The notes beneath the pieces are model-generated. The model saw nothing but the letters and a program-made list of their open reading frames with translations. It was not told where the DNA came from and did no database searches. A DNA stretch of 64,000 nucleotides from Burhinus oedicnemus. Its lineage: Eukaryota > Chordata > Aves > Charadriiformes > Burhinidae. The stretch covers positions 689,985 through 753,984 of the forward strand of contig VFFE01007018.1 in assembly GCA_008921705.1 (NCBI GenBank), read 5' to 3'. Positions 1-11,180 of the stretch are shown here, piece by piece. Position 1 is the stretch's first letter. The number at the start of each line of letters is the position of its first letter. A program made the translations under genes and the position numbers.

Positions 1-1460
1 GCAGCTGGGCATTTGGTTTCAAAAGCTTTCCCTGCGTTATCTGCATCTTAACATTTTAGCGGCAAGCTTCTTCACGACAAACTAATTTGTTCTACACACA
101 TTTATTTTCTCCCTGCACAACGCTTGCAAAAATACGTGGCAAAAATGCAGATAATTTTTTTTCTCTTGTTTTCGTGCTGTTCCAGAGACAAATGGCTCCA
201 GCGCTCGGTGGCACCCCCCCACGAAGGAGCGTCCCGAGGCACCTCCCTGGCACCGCTGCCACCAACAGCCAGACCAGCTGCGTCTGAAACTGCCGCTGAA
301 AATCCCCCCGGTGCAGCTCTCTGAGGGCACGGTCAGCACCTGCGGGAGGGGGCACAGGGTGCACCCAAGACCCAGGAGGACGAGCGAGGAGGGAAGCGCT
401 CCCAATGCCCCCAGCCCACCCAGTGGCCGCGACCCCGCGTGGCCCTGGCACTGCCCAGCCGAGCTCCTCTCCCAACCTGCTCAGGCTGCGATGGGCTGGA
501 AGGGAGACAAAAACCGATAGTCCATCCCATTTCAGAGGGCAACTCTTGCGGTAACTAGATAAAATTTTGCCTGCGTGATGGAAGTTAAATAGTCCCTGGC
601 TGGCGAGTGCCGCTCCCAGAGGCTGCTCCCACAGGGACCCCATCCCCTGCGTGCTGGGGCCACCGTGACCGAAGCCGCCGGTAGCAGGGGGCAGATGCTG
701 GGGTCTCCGCAGGCAGGACAAAGTCCTGGTCAGGGAGAGGGACAGCCTGAGGTCGAGCACTGTAAATACCGAGGGAGGCAACAGCTGTCAAGTAATATAA
801 AGCTCTAGCAGGCTAGTAATGCGTTCTGCTTTTCCAAAGACATAATGCCTGGGTGCCAGCAGCGGTGACAGGGGCCATTACGGAGACCAGACCGGAGCAG
901 ACGTGTGGCCGCATGGATCGGAGGGCAGGATCCATGGCTGCAGGAGGGGTCCAGTCACCCGCATGGATTTTCCCCCATACTTTTTAACTGACTGCTGCAA
1001 TTAGCGAGCTCTCCCCCAGACCATCCCATCAACTTTATAAACATTATCACTATCATCAGTACTGCGTTTGCTGGTCTGTGTGCCGGGAGGGTCCCAGCTC
1101 CCCGCCTCCAGATGTGTTTGGTGGGGGGGTCCGGTCCCCGGGGACCCGCACTGCCCTGCCCCTCGTGGGGCTCGCCCAGCCCATTGCCAGGGCTCCCCCT
1201 GGGAAGGGGCAGGGACCCTCCGGCAGCCCCGGTGGCCTGAGCAGCATGTGCTGAACCCATGCGGCTTTTCCTTCTTAACCTTGTCTTGAATGGGCTGGCT
1301 TCGGGAATAAACCTCTGAACCACAAAGAGCTTTGAAGGAATGATTTATCCTTTCAGAAAAAGCCTTCCGTTCCAGAAGAGGCTGCGAAGCTCTTCTCTGT
1401 TCCAGGTGTCTTACGCTGGAGCTATTTACCTACTGTGCCAGCGCAGCCATCTCGGGGGTG

Positions 1461-1700
1461 AGACATGAAATCACTTATGTGACTATGAATATTGTATGGC
1501 TGCTTAGAAATTAAAATGAATTTTGAGTCGTGTAGCGTTTATATGCACTCCTAATTTATATTTGAACAGGAAAGGAACTATTTTCTGTCTCGAAATCCAA
1601 GCTTAATTTTTATCTTTATTATCTTTAGAGCTTAGTGAATAATTAATTCTTTTTCTTGCAAGTTTTTGTTGGGATTGAAGGAAAATTAATTCAACCAAGG
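1461..1700. other. Candidate conserved non-coding element
   Basis: This is an AT-rich island within GC-rich DNA. It has repeated AATTAA/TTAAT cores and long non-repetitive AT sequence, and it has no coding potential. The complexity is too high for a simple repeat. Enhancer identity is inference only, because conservation could not be tested. Confidence 0.3.
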
Positions 1701-2004
1701 CCCTGGCTTTGTTGTCATTGACTTTGCAGGAGGCTGCGGAGGTCCCGGAGCGGCTGAGTGTCCTGCTGGGGCCACAAAACGATGCCGCTTCAGGGATAAA
1801 GAGCCTCATCCTCCAAGCGGAGGAGCCAGGGAAGCGGGGCAGCGTCTCGCCGCCGGCAGCAGCTCAGCACGGGGACGGGGGACTCGGCGGGGCAGGGGTC
1901 CCACTGGCTCCGTGCCCATGGAGGGTCTGTCTCCTCCCGCTGCTGGGTTATTGCAACATGAAGGATTCTCCTGCCCACCTCGAGCTGCTGGGCAGCAGTT
2001 TCCA

Positions 2005-2235
2005 GTCTAATTACATACCAGGGCTTAAGCAGATGCTAATTCAGTCCTATTTTTCATGCTGATACATGCATAAAAAATTTTCTACCACTGCTCAGGCAGA
2101 AAGACTTTGAGGCCATTAATTGAAAATTAATCAGGAAAATATGTGTGTGATATCCAGGCAAGCATGCAGGCCAAATGGAGGTGGACTCGATTGGAAAGAG
2201 AAATTGTGCTCGTCTTTTTTTATAGCATTAAGCGC
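2005..2235. other. Candidate conserved non-coding element
   Basis: AT-rich, unique sequence with homeodomain-type cores, including a near-palindrome ATTAATTGAAAATTAAT near 2115-2132. It is flanked on both sides by GC-rich DNA. No splice or coding evidence is present. Confidence 0.3.
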
Positions 2236-3404
2236 ATCCAGCGGCAGAGCGTAACTCCCGAGGCGGCTTCCCACCGGAGAGCCCTCGCGAGCACCAGAGG
2301 AGCCATGCGGGTTCGCCATGTCCAGCAGATGCCATGGCTCCCGCACCGCAGCATCACCCTGTCGCTGCTCCCAGAGCCCCCCGGCTCTGTGGGACAGGGA
2401 CAGGGACTGTGACCAACAGGGATGGGGACTGTGACAGGGACCACGATGGCCTCGCGAGTGAGCGCTGGGCTGGGAGGAGCGGCTGTGAACACCAGCAACT
2501 TCTCCGTTAGCTGCAGGGTGGGAGAAACAGTGCTGGATGTCCGGAAGGCAAATGGGTTCCAGGGATGTGGGTTGGGCACATGGTTTCTTGGACTCTGCAC
2601 CTCTTCAAGGGCTGATACGTGTTTCTGATGGGGTTTTTATTTTTTGTGTCATTGTGAAAGTTTAATTTATCTTTAATTAGAGATGAAAAACATGTATAAA
2701 TTAACCTGTAGCAAATGAGGATGAAGAAAGCACCAATTCAGTTAGTAAACAGGTGAGTGACAAACCCAAGAATGCGACTTTGCAAATGAGGAAAAGGGAG
2801 GAAAAACCTTTTCCCCTGGGAAGAGTAGTTCCCTCTGACAGGGGAGTCTGTGAGGGAAGCTGCAGTCCTGCTGCATGGGCACATGCGTAGGACCCACAGA
2901 GATAAAGGGAATATATGCGTGGGGAGAGAGTCTGATCAGATAACGAGCTTGTTTCTGAGATGACCGGTGCGATAGGCACCGCCCGGAGCAGCTGATGGGG
3001 TGAGCATGTGGCTCAGCCCTCGCAGAGCGGCTGTCAGCTCCCGGCATGGAAACAAACGGGAAAAAAGGAAAAAGATCTGCGTCGAGGATTGGCAGAGGGG
3101 TTCATAGCTCGGTCCGGGGAGCCCCAGCCCGGCGATGCAGCGGGAGCGACCTTCTGCCGGCAGGAACAGCCGGGGCAGCGCTCGGGGCCCCTCCAGCTCC
3201 GGCCCCGATCGCTGCAATAAATTATTTTCACTTCTCCTGAGCGAGTGCCCCGCACGCCTGCCGCCTGGGCGCTGGAGAAACGGCAGCAGCGCGCTTTGCC
3301 CAATGTTTCCTGACACAAACTGCCCTAGGGAGCACCGGCAGCCCGTTTGCTCACGGCACAGCCGAGTTTTCCAACCACAGGCTGCTTTCGTGAAAAATGT
3401 GCTG

Positions 3405-3620
3405 GCAGCTTAAGGTGTGAATTCTCAGAAATTAATTCCAAACTTTCTGAATATGCGTTTTATTATTTTAGTGGGAGGAAGAACCTGTTATCTTGGCAGC
3501 ATCCTTTTATACAAAAAAATTAATAGACTCAAAATAAATATGCTGTTTCAATCAGCTGTTTGCTGTCAGTGTAGCCAGCCAGAGAGTCACTGCTGTGCCT
3601 GGTTTACGTGAATGAACAAA
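3405..3620. other. Candidate conserved non-coding element
   Basis: AT-rich unique block with AATTAATTCC and TTTTATTATTTTAG segments, followed by a run of short T/A-rich motifs. It holds no supportable exon. It resembles the other islands of this intergenic region. Confidence 0.25.
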
Positions 3621-4059
3621 CAGCTTCACTTCCTGCGTTTCATGAGTTTAGTGTCCCGAGCTAGCTCGGTATCAATTTTCTTCTAGTAGCTTGGTTGTTT
3701 CCAGGTGTTTTCCAGTGTTTGTTGTTCTCTCCAGGCTAGGTACGTTTACCTGCTGTTATCAGCATCCCGGGCCTGACTCTGCCCTGGCCTCTGCTCTCTG
3801 GCAGGGGTGTCCCCAGCCCACGGCCCTGGCCCCGGGACCCGATGGGCACCGGTGATGCCCGGGGTCCCCGAGCCCCCGGCCAGTCTCACGGACACGGTCC
3901 CGCCTAGCTACAAGCGTTTTGAGGGGCATTCGCAGCTAATGGAGGGGAAAGGAGGGAGCGCTCGCAGAGATTCGGCTTCCACAGACGTTATTGTTGAAGG
4001 GTTTTCATTTGCGCCGGCAGGAGCTGGGACCTGTTGCTGTTTGTGCTTTGTGAGATGAC

Positions 4060-4240
4060 GGCAGCCCTGCTGTGATTGGCGTCCTAATCAATCGGAATAT
4101 TCTGCTGACTGCTCTCCCTCCTCCTGCAGTGGCGTATTTCACTCCAGCCTGGACGTATTTATGAAGCAAAGCCTGTGTTTTGATAAGATTATTGTTTCTA
4201 CCCGGCTGATGTATTTGCTGCTGTGAAGCATGGGCCAAAA
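4060..4240. other. Candidate conserved non-coding element
   Basis: Contains the closely spaced motifs GATTGG and CCTAATCAATCGG (4074-4095), then a T-rich block with TGATAAGATTATTG (GATA-like core). The sequence is unique and non-coding. The regulatory role is inferred. Confidence 0.25.
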
Positions 4241-6468
4241 TCCCGCCGCCAGCACTGCCATCTCTCGTGGGATTACTGCAAGCGTTGCGGGTGTTTGTGT
4301 TTCATCTCATGTCTCAGAGCTCGGGCAGAGGGAGAACCCTGGGTTCTCCTGCATTTAGGATGAGCTAGTCCACAGATGAAGACAAACGCCGGGGAGGAGG
4401 CTCCGTTATTGGGGCACAGCAGCTCGAACAGAGGGACATTTTCAACAGTATTGCACTGTCTACTTGAGCTCCCTGGCCTTAAATAATTTCACCTTTAAAA
4501 AGTCTTAAAAGAGCTATTTAAAGGAGGGAGTAAAGCTGGCTATATTTCAGCATTGATTTTCTGCCGGCATGCTGCACTTTTTATAACGTGAACTTCAGCG
4601 ATCCCTCGGTGACCTCCCCCTCCCCAGGACAGGGTCCCTCACTGCGGGGGGACGGGACGGGACAGGACGGGATGGACAGAGCGTGTCTGCGCCTCACCAG
4701 CACCACATGGCTCTGGAGGCGAGACCACCCAGCCCGGCTGGACCCTCCACCGCCTGCACCCTGCTGAGAGCCAGCGGAGAGGGCTCGTGGTCCGGGGAGG
4801 ACCACAGCCGGAGCCGGGATGCCCGGGGTGTCTGGGCTGAGCTCAGATCTGACTCTTCGGGCATTTCTCCACTCGAGCCATTCGTAACACACGCGCTGCA
4901 GAGCTTGAGCACTGACACCAGGCGAAAAATTATGTTTAAACAGAAAGATTTTCAAAGTTTTTCTAAGAGCTTTGGAGTCTTTTTAAACAACTTTATCTCC
5001 TAATTCAAAAGTCTGTTTGAATAAGCCAAAATGAGATCAGTATGGAAGGACTGGAAGATCATCTCCTAACCGACAACAAAAAGCAGCAATTCCTTCCCAT
5101 TCAACTCAATTATCCCTGACTCAGTCTTGGGGAAACAGCCACAATTGCTTTTCTGCCAGCTCTTGGCTGGCAAGTTAATAACATTGCATCCTGCGTTCGA
5201 TGCACCAGAGGATTTTGCAATTACTCCTGAAGAATTTCCCTGGAAGGGGCTGGGGAGGGGTGCAGGGGACAGGGGCACGCTGGGAGGTGAGATGCCTCCT
5301 GCGGTTTGATGTCACCCTGGCCCTCGCTCCCTCCTTTCGGGACACTGCAGGAGGACCAGCACATGCAGACCCCGGGCAGCTCTTCTGGTCCTGGGGCCAG
5401 ACTGGGCCAGGGCCGTGAGCGGTGGGCTCTGTGGCTGGGTGAAATACGGATGAACTGCCTTGGGCTGATCTCCCTTGCTCCATCGCTAATAGAGCTTGTA
5501 CACTGCAATGAGCAATAGCACGTAGCAATCCTGCTCCCCGGCTGCCGCACGGAGCCCTGCGGCTGTGAGACCACGGGGACATTTTGTACGGCCCTTCACC
5601 AGCTCCAGGATGAGCTGGAAGGGGCTGGGTCTGCTGCCGGAGCCGCTCCACTCCTGATTTGGGCTTTGCAGAGAGTGGAGCAGTCCAGGGGCAACCTCAC
5701 CTGCCGGTCCAGAGCTGGACCTGATGGGGCACGGCCGGCTGAGGGAGAGCTCCCGATGGGCATCCCCAGGCAGGAGGGTGGCAGGAGGGCTCGTGCCGAG
5801 CTCCCTTGGGCAGGAGACGCGGTCTGATCGCCCACGGCTGCAGGAGCTCTACATCACGGCGGACGCAGTCAGAGGGGTCCCGCGCACCTCGGGTGGGTCT
5901 GAGCCCCCAGCAGCGCGAGGCAGCAAGAGTTAAAGGCGGTGTGTGGGCAGAGGTGCCAATCCCTTTGCGTGGAGGTGATGTTCGAGGCTTGGCTGTCACC
6001 ATCTGGCTGTCCCAGCCCTCCATCACACGCTGCCATGGCACCCTACACTGCGGCATCACTGGAAACGTTGCCTCCTGTATTTCCAGTATTGGGCTGTGGC
6101 CATCCCAGTGGGACAGGCTGCACCGTCCCCTTCACCGGCGCATGGCTGCCATGCCTTGTCTTGTCAGCCACATCCACAGACATGGATCTCTTCCCAAAAA
6201 CAGACCAGGACCGGGGTGACTCTGACCGAGAATCGTCTTTGTCAAAGCAGGAGGGAGGCGAAGCTTTGCTGCGAAGCGGCACAGCCATGTGGGGTCCCCG
6301 GGGAGAGGGGGCTGCGCAGGGCAGGGAGGGGACAAGGGACCATCAGCCACCCCTGGGGCTGCCGGCCGGACAGAGCAGCTTTGCCAGCAGCTCCTGTAAT
6401 ACTGGGCCGGGGGTTCTCCTGCTACTAGAGGTCAGCAGGCAGAAACCTGGGCTTTCAGCAAAGAAAGC

Positions 6469-6562
6469 GGAATAAATAAACAAATAAAATAAAATAAATA
6501 GGGAAATGTAAATAAACAAATTAGACAATGTAAACAAACAATTGAATGAATGAATAAACTGT
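6469..6562. repeat. AAAT/AAAC-rich low-complexity tract
   Basis: Imperfect tandem AAATA/AAACA units run for about 90 bp and end in GAATGAATGAATAAA. Several units spell TAAACAAA and GTAAACAAAC, which match forkhead-type cores. It most probably arose by replication slippage. Confidence 0.7.
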
Positions 6563-9474
6563 AAATTTCAGTTTAAAGGATGTTTCTAGCCCTGCTGGCT
6601 GCTGGGGAAGGGGCAGCCCAAGCCAAGTGCCCCTCACAAGCTCCCAGTCCCCAAGGCAAGGGACAGCAAATTAGGGGGGTGTCACGGATTTTGTCAGTTC
6701 AGCTGCCAACCTGAAAAATACGGTGTTTGGGGGTGGTTTGAAATCCATTTTTCAAGCAATATTAATTTCGGATCAACCCGTGCTTCTTCCTCGGCCTTCA
6801 GGAGTGCTGCGAGCAGGAGCCAGCTCGGAGGTGATGGAAATGTTCGTGCTCCCCGTGCTTTGCTGCCGGCTCCCCCCAGGACTCCCCGAGCCTGAACCTA
6901 AGTGGAGGGGATGGGTGTCGAGCTTTAACTTCTCGCTATAGCTAATAAATGTCGTGTGCTTTTTACCTTTGCCTGGTCCTTTCTGATTCCTCCCCTTACA
7001 CCTCCTAATCCGTTCCCCGGCTCCTCTGACAAAGGCATTTTACAAGATGGATAAGCCCTGTCTCCTGCTGTAAAAACCGGCACGGCAGTGAAAATGATCG
7101 AGGGTGGCACACAGTGCCGGCAGCCGGACCCCGCACCGGCGGCATGGGGAACCCCCTCACCCGGAGAGCGTGGATCCCTGGCTGCTGCCGCGCCGTCGCA
7201 CCAGGGTGTCGGGAACCCATTGACAAACCCAACCCTGTAATCCCTCCTTAAGCACCTCGGTAATGAGAGGATTAGCCGGGGCTCCTCCGCTCGCCAGACA
7301 CGGTGGCTAAGCCTGAAAAATCCCGTGCTGCTGGCGCGAATTCTGGTGTCCTCCTGCATCTCCTTGCCCACCCACCCCTTCCCACCGAGGGGCTTTGCTT
7401 GTCCTCCTCTCCCATGCGAGGATGCTGCTCCGGTCCCTGCTGCACTCCAGCCCCAGGACTTGCCGAGCCTGAGCCTCTGTTAATTAGCAGCCCCACATTT
7501 CCCAGTCTCTCGCTAAGCCCTGTGCGGTGGTGACGGACTGGGGGCAGCGTGGGAGCATCCGTGGCCAGGGCACCTTCGCTCAGCACTTCTGCAGGACGCC
7601 TGCAAACACGTGGAGGCTCTCAAAAATCCAAAGCCACGGACTCTCCCCAAACTAACCCTTCCCACTTTGAACTATCAGCCCCGGTCCCCAGCGGGATGTC
7701 CCTGGGACACGTCTCCAGCACCGTGCCCAGCCGGTGCCCAGGGGCTCCCTCAGAGCATCCAGAAATGGTCCTGCTGCCGTCAGCATCGCTCTTCGGCCCG
7801 GGCTGCGCAGCCCCTGCCGTCCCCTGCGCCCCGGCCTCCGCAGCGGGAGAGCACCTCACGGCAGCCCTCGGCTCTGCCTCCGGCTTTGCACGCCCAGCAC
7901 AGCTATGATTTTTAATGATGTGCAAATCGGCTTAGGACACAGCCAGGGACCTGGTGGCTGTTTTATCCAGGGGTAGGAGCTGCCCGGCCGGGGCTGTTTA
8001 GGCAGAGGAGGGGAGCACAGGCTGCAGCCTGGCCGGGCGTCTGCCAGACACGCGGGGAATTGATTTCGGCTTGCGTTTCTGTGCAGAAGGCGATATAACA
8101 ATCAGATATATTTCACTTGTGGGTCTGAGTGCAGAGCTCTATTATTCATACTCTGGCTTTAAGTTATAGCCAGTTGTGTCAAATGTACCAATTCCAGCAG
8201 CTTTAATAGAGTTGGCCTCTGCACCCCTCTCCAAGTGGCAGCTGATATTTTCTGCCCACATCAGTTGTATCTACGAGGGAAAAATATTGAGTGCTCCCTG
8301 CGGCTGTTGTTCCAGAGCGCGTTAAGGGGAGGGGAGGTTTCCTGACCACGCTGCCGGTGGGGTGACGCCACGTGTGCCACGTGTGCCTGCATGCACACGG
8401 CCAGGCATCTGTGCTTACTGTTTCAGCCAAAACGCAACGTTCCCGCTGCGGTTGCACTGTCACCGCCACCATCGCCATGGGGCATGGCGGCCACCCCACG
8501 CTGCCACGGTCAAGCAGGCTTTGCTCCGTCGGCTGCAGCCCAGGCAGCCCCTGCGCTCCCGCAACTGTGCCTCGGAGGAGCAAAACCTCCGCGTGGCTCG
8601 CAGCTTTCCTTGCCCTTCGCCCACCAGTTTGCAAACTGATGCCCAGGGCAACCTGCCACGTACGCGTCAGAGCGTGACAGAAAACGGGACTTTACTGGGG
8701 CATTCACTCATCAACGCTTTTCACCTGCGCATGGTGCTGCAGCTGTCACCAGTGAAACACCCAAATGGGTGGGGGAAAAACCTATAAATTCTGCTAATGA
8801 ACACAGCCTGTCGCTGCACCCTATTCCTCCTGCCCCAGCTGCGGGGAGGCTGCAGGGCTGGGTGGGTGTTGTGTGCTGGGCACGGAGATGCGGGAGGAAA
8901 GGCTTCCTGGGGGCGATAACACCCTCCTGAGAGGCAGCAGGGCTGTCCCGCGGCTTGTGGACCCTCACCCGGGACGAGGGCAGGGAGGGTGGGCTGTGCC
9001 CGTGGCGCTGCGGGAGACCCTCGCTTTGCCCACAGCCTCTTCCCTCCTGCGCAGCCCAGCCCCGGCAGCTGGGACCTGGCTGCCGTGTTTTATAGAGATG
9101 GGAGTGGGTTTGGAAGGAGTTGTTCCCGGCAGCCGATGTCCCAGAGCTCCGCTGACCCAAAGGAGGAGCTGTGGGCAGCCCGGCCAGAAAAATCCATCTG
9201 GAAACTCAACCGGAGGAGCTGTCACAGGCAGTGGGAACATTGTGTGTGGGTGACCCTCACTGGTGTGGCCGGGGATGCTCCGTCCGGACTGGCTAACCTG
9301 GGCCGGCCGGGCACCGAGCAGCAGCTCCAGCACCCTGCGGGGTCACAGCACATTCCCACACTCCCTGGAGGGGACAGGTCTTGTCCCTGCTCCAGTGCTC
9401 CGGCTGCAGCTGGGACAGGGACCCCCGGGGACATTTGGCCTGTCTCCTGCTGGTGCTCAGAGCTTGGTCTTTGG

Positions 9475-9790
9475 TCTGTAATTGAATCAGGTGTTTTAAA
9501 ACAAGCTTTGATCCCCTGGAAAAGGAAATTCTCCTGCCTGCCCCCATTGCCATGGAGCCTGTAAACACCTGGCAATCTGCCCACCTCCTAATTTTTGTAA
9601 CTAATTGCGTCTTGTTATCTTGCATCAGGCCAGTAGCCAGCATGTCTCTAAATGATTAATACAATGCACACAGCAACACAAAACTGCATCCTTCGTTCAC
9701 CACCAGAATTACCCTATTTGCCCTCTTGTTATTTACCTTAACAGAATGGTGAGAAAAGCAGGAAAGGCAAGAAATCAGTATCTGCTGTTG
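9475..9790. other. Candidate conserved non-coding element
   Basis: A 300-bp AT-leaning block of unique sequence with CTAATTTTTGTAACTAATTGCG and AATGATTAATACAATG segments. The surrounding DNA is strongly GC-rich. No reading frame or splice structure supports a gene. Confidence 0.3.
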
Positions 9791-10999
9791 GGTGAGCAGC
9801 TGGGAAGGCGAGGAAGCAATAGGGCTAGGTCAGGATGTTTTGGGGGCAGGATAATGGTCTTTGCGGAATATATAATAAAGATTTAATACGCAGAAGCCTT
9901 TAATTGGCTTGTAAATTCCTCTGACCCTCTTTTTGGCGTGTGGCCCGTTGACACTCTGCAGAAGGGTTTTTGAAACCGAAAGGTATTGACCCAAGATGAG
10001 AGAACTTCCAGAAGATGGAGGAGTTTTTCTTGATTTGCTTTCTACGTTTTTTCCCCTATAGCATCTCCAACGCAACCAGGAAGGACCCGGCTGCAGGGGC
10101 TCGGGCTGCGGGCAGCGATGGAGGCTGTGCCAGCCCCGCGCCTGGCCCTGGGAGCAGCCAGCCCTCTCCATGGCTGCCCTGCAGCGCTCAGACCAAGGGA
10201 AGAAGGCTTCCTCCTGGGGTAGGTCCCCACCATCCCCAAAAAGCGGATCAGAGGGAGCAGGGCGGCTGCTGAGCCTGGACACCGGTGCGACCTGTCACCT
10301 GCGTGGCTTGGCAGAGCGCTGCCATCCCGGCCGGTGGCTCCGTGGGACACGGGGAGGTCTGACTACGTGACAGCAGCCACTTGGTAAGCACACGTGCGCC
10401 CTGGCACCATTAGTGCCCTGATAACGCTGCGCTAATTGTGTTGTGTGGGTGATAACACAGGATTAGTGCTCTGCCGTGCGGCAGCGCTGGAGCAGCAGCT
10501 CCGCTCCCCGGCGAGGGCGCGTGGCTGAGACGGCTGCCACGTCCCATTGCTCAGCTATCGGCTCCGTGCACATGGCTTCTCATGGGGTGTGTGCGCTGAG
10601 CCAAGAAATTAAATTGTAGTGGCTTCATCAATATTAAGTTAGATGATACTCAAAAGAGCCTGAGCAGAGGCACCAAGCTCGCTCTCACAAAGAAAAAAAA
10701 GGACCGGTTTGGTACCGCTGAATTCGTCCTGATCCATCTGCTTCGACCCTCAGCAGGAGGGTCGCAGTGTCACCCTGGGAAGGCTGCAGCAGCCACGGTG
10801 GTGTGTGGGTGCTGGGGGGGAGCTGGGCTCGCTCGGTGGGAGGAAACACCGTGCGCGTGGTCCAGGGCGGGCAGGCCAGCGGGGCTCGGGGCGTTCGGGG
10901 CTCGGACCCGCCGAGCGCTGGCTCCTCGCCTTGGCCCCTTCTCGCCCCGAGCTCGGCTCCCCCTGCGAGCGAGGGCAGGCGAGCACTTACAATAATGAG

Positions 11000-11180
11000 G
11001 TATTCAGCACTGACACCTTTTAATTCCCCAAATGATTAACTTTCAGCGGATTAGAGCTAGGATGGCTATTTAATTAACAGACACGTCAAGCTTGCTTATG
11101 AGTCATTAAAAAAAACCCACCCTAGTGATTGACTTGTTAATACGGAAGAAATCAATTAGATTTTATTTTTTTTTCCCTCC
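11000..11180. other. Candidate enhancer-like element
   Basis: Dense motif content in 180 bp: AATGATTAAC, a TTAATTAAC palindrome, an exact AP-1 site TGAGTCA at 11099-11105, and a PBX/MEIS-type TGATTGAC with TTAATAC just downstream near 11128. The composition is AT-rich between GC-rich flanks. Function is inferred from motifs only. Confidence 0.35.

Noticed and set aside
4648..4676. GACGG pentamer run as a regulatory array
   Set aside because: Only about five imperfect units. Best explained as slippage in GC-rich DNA.
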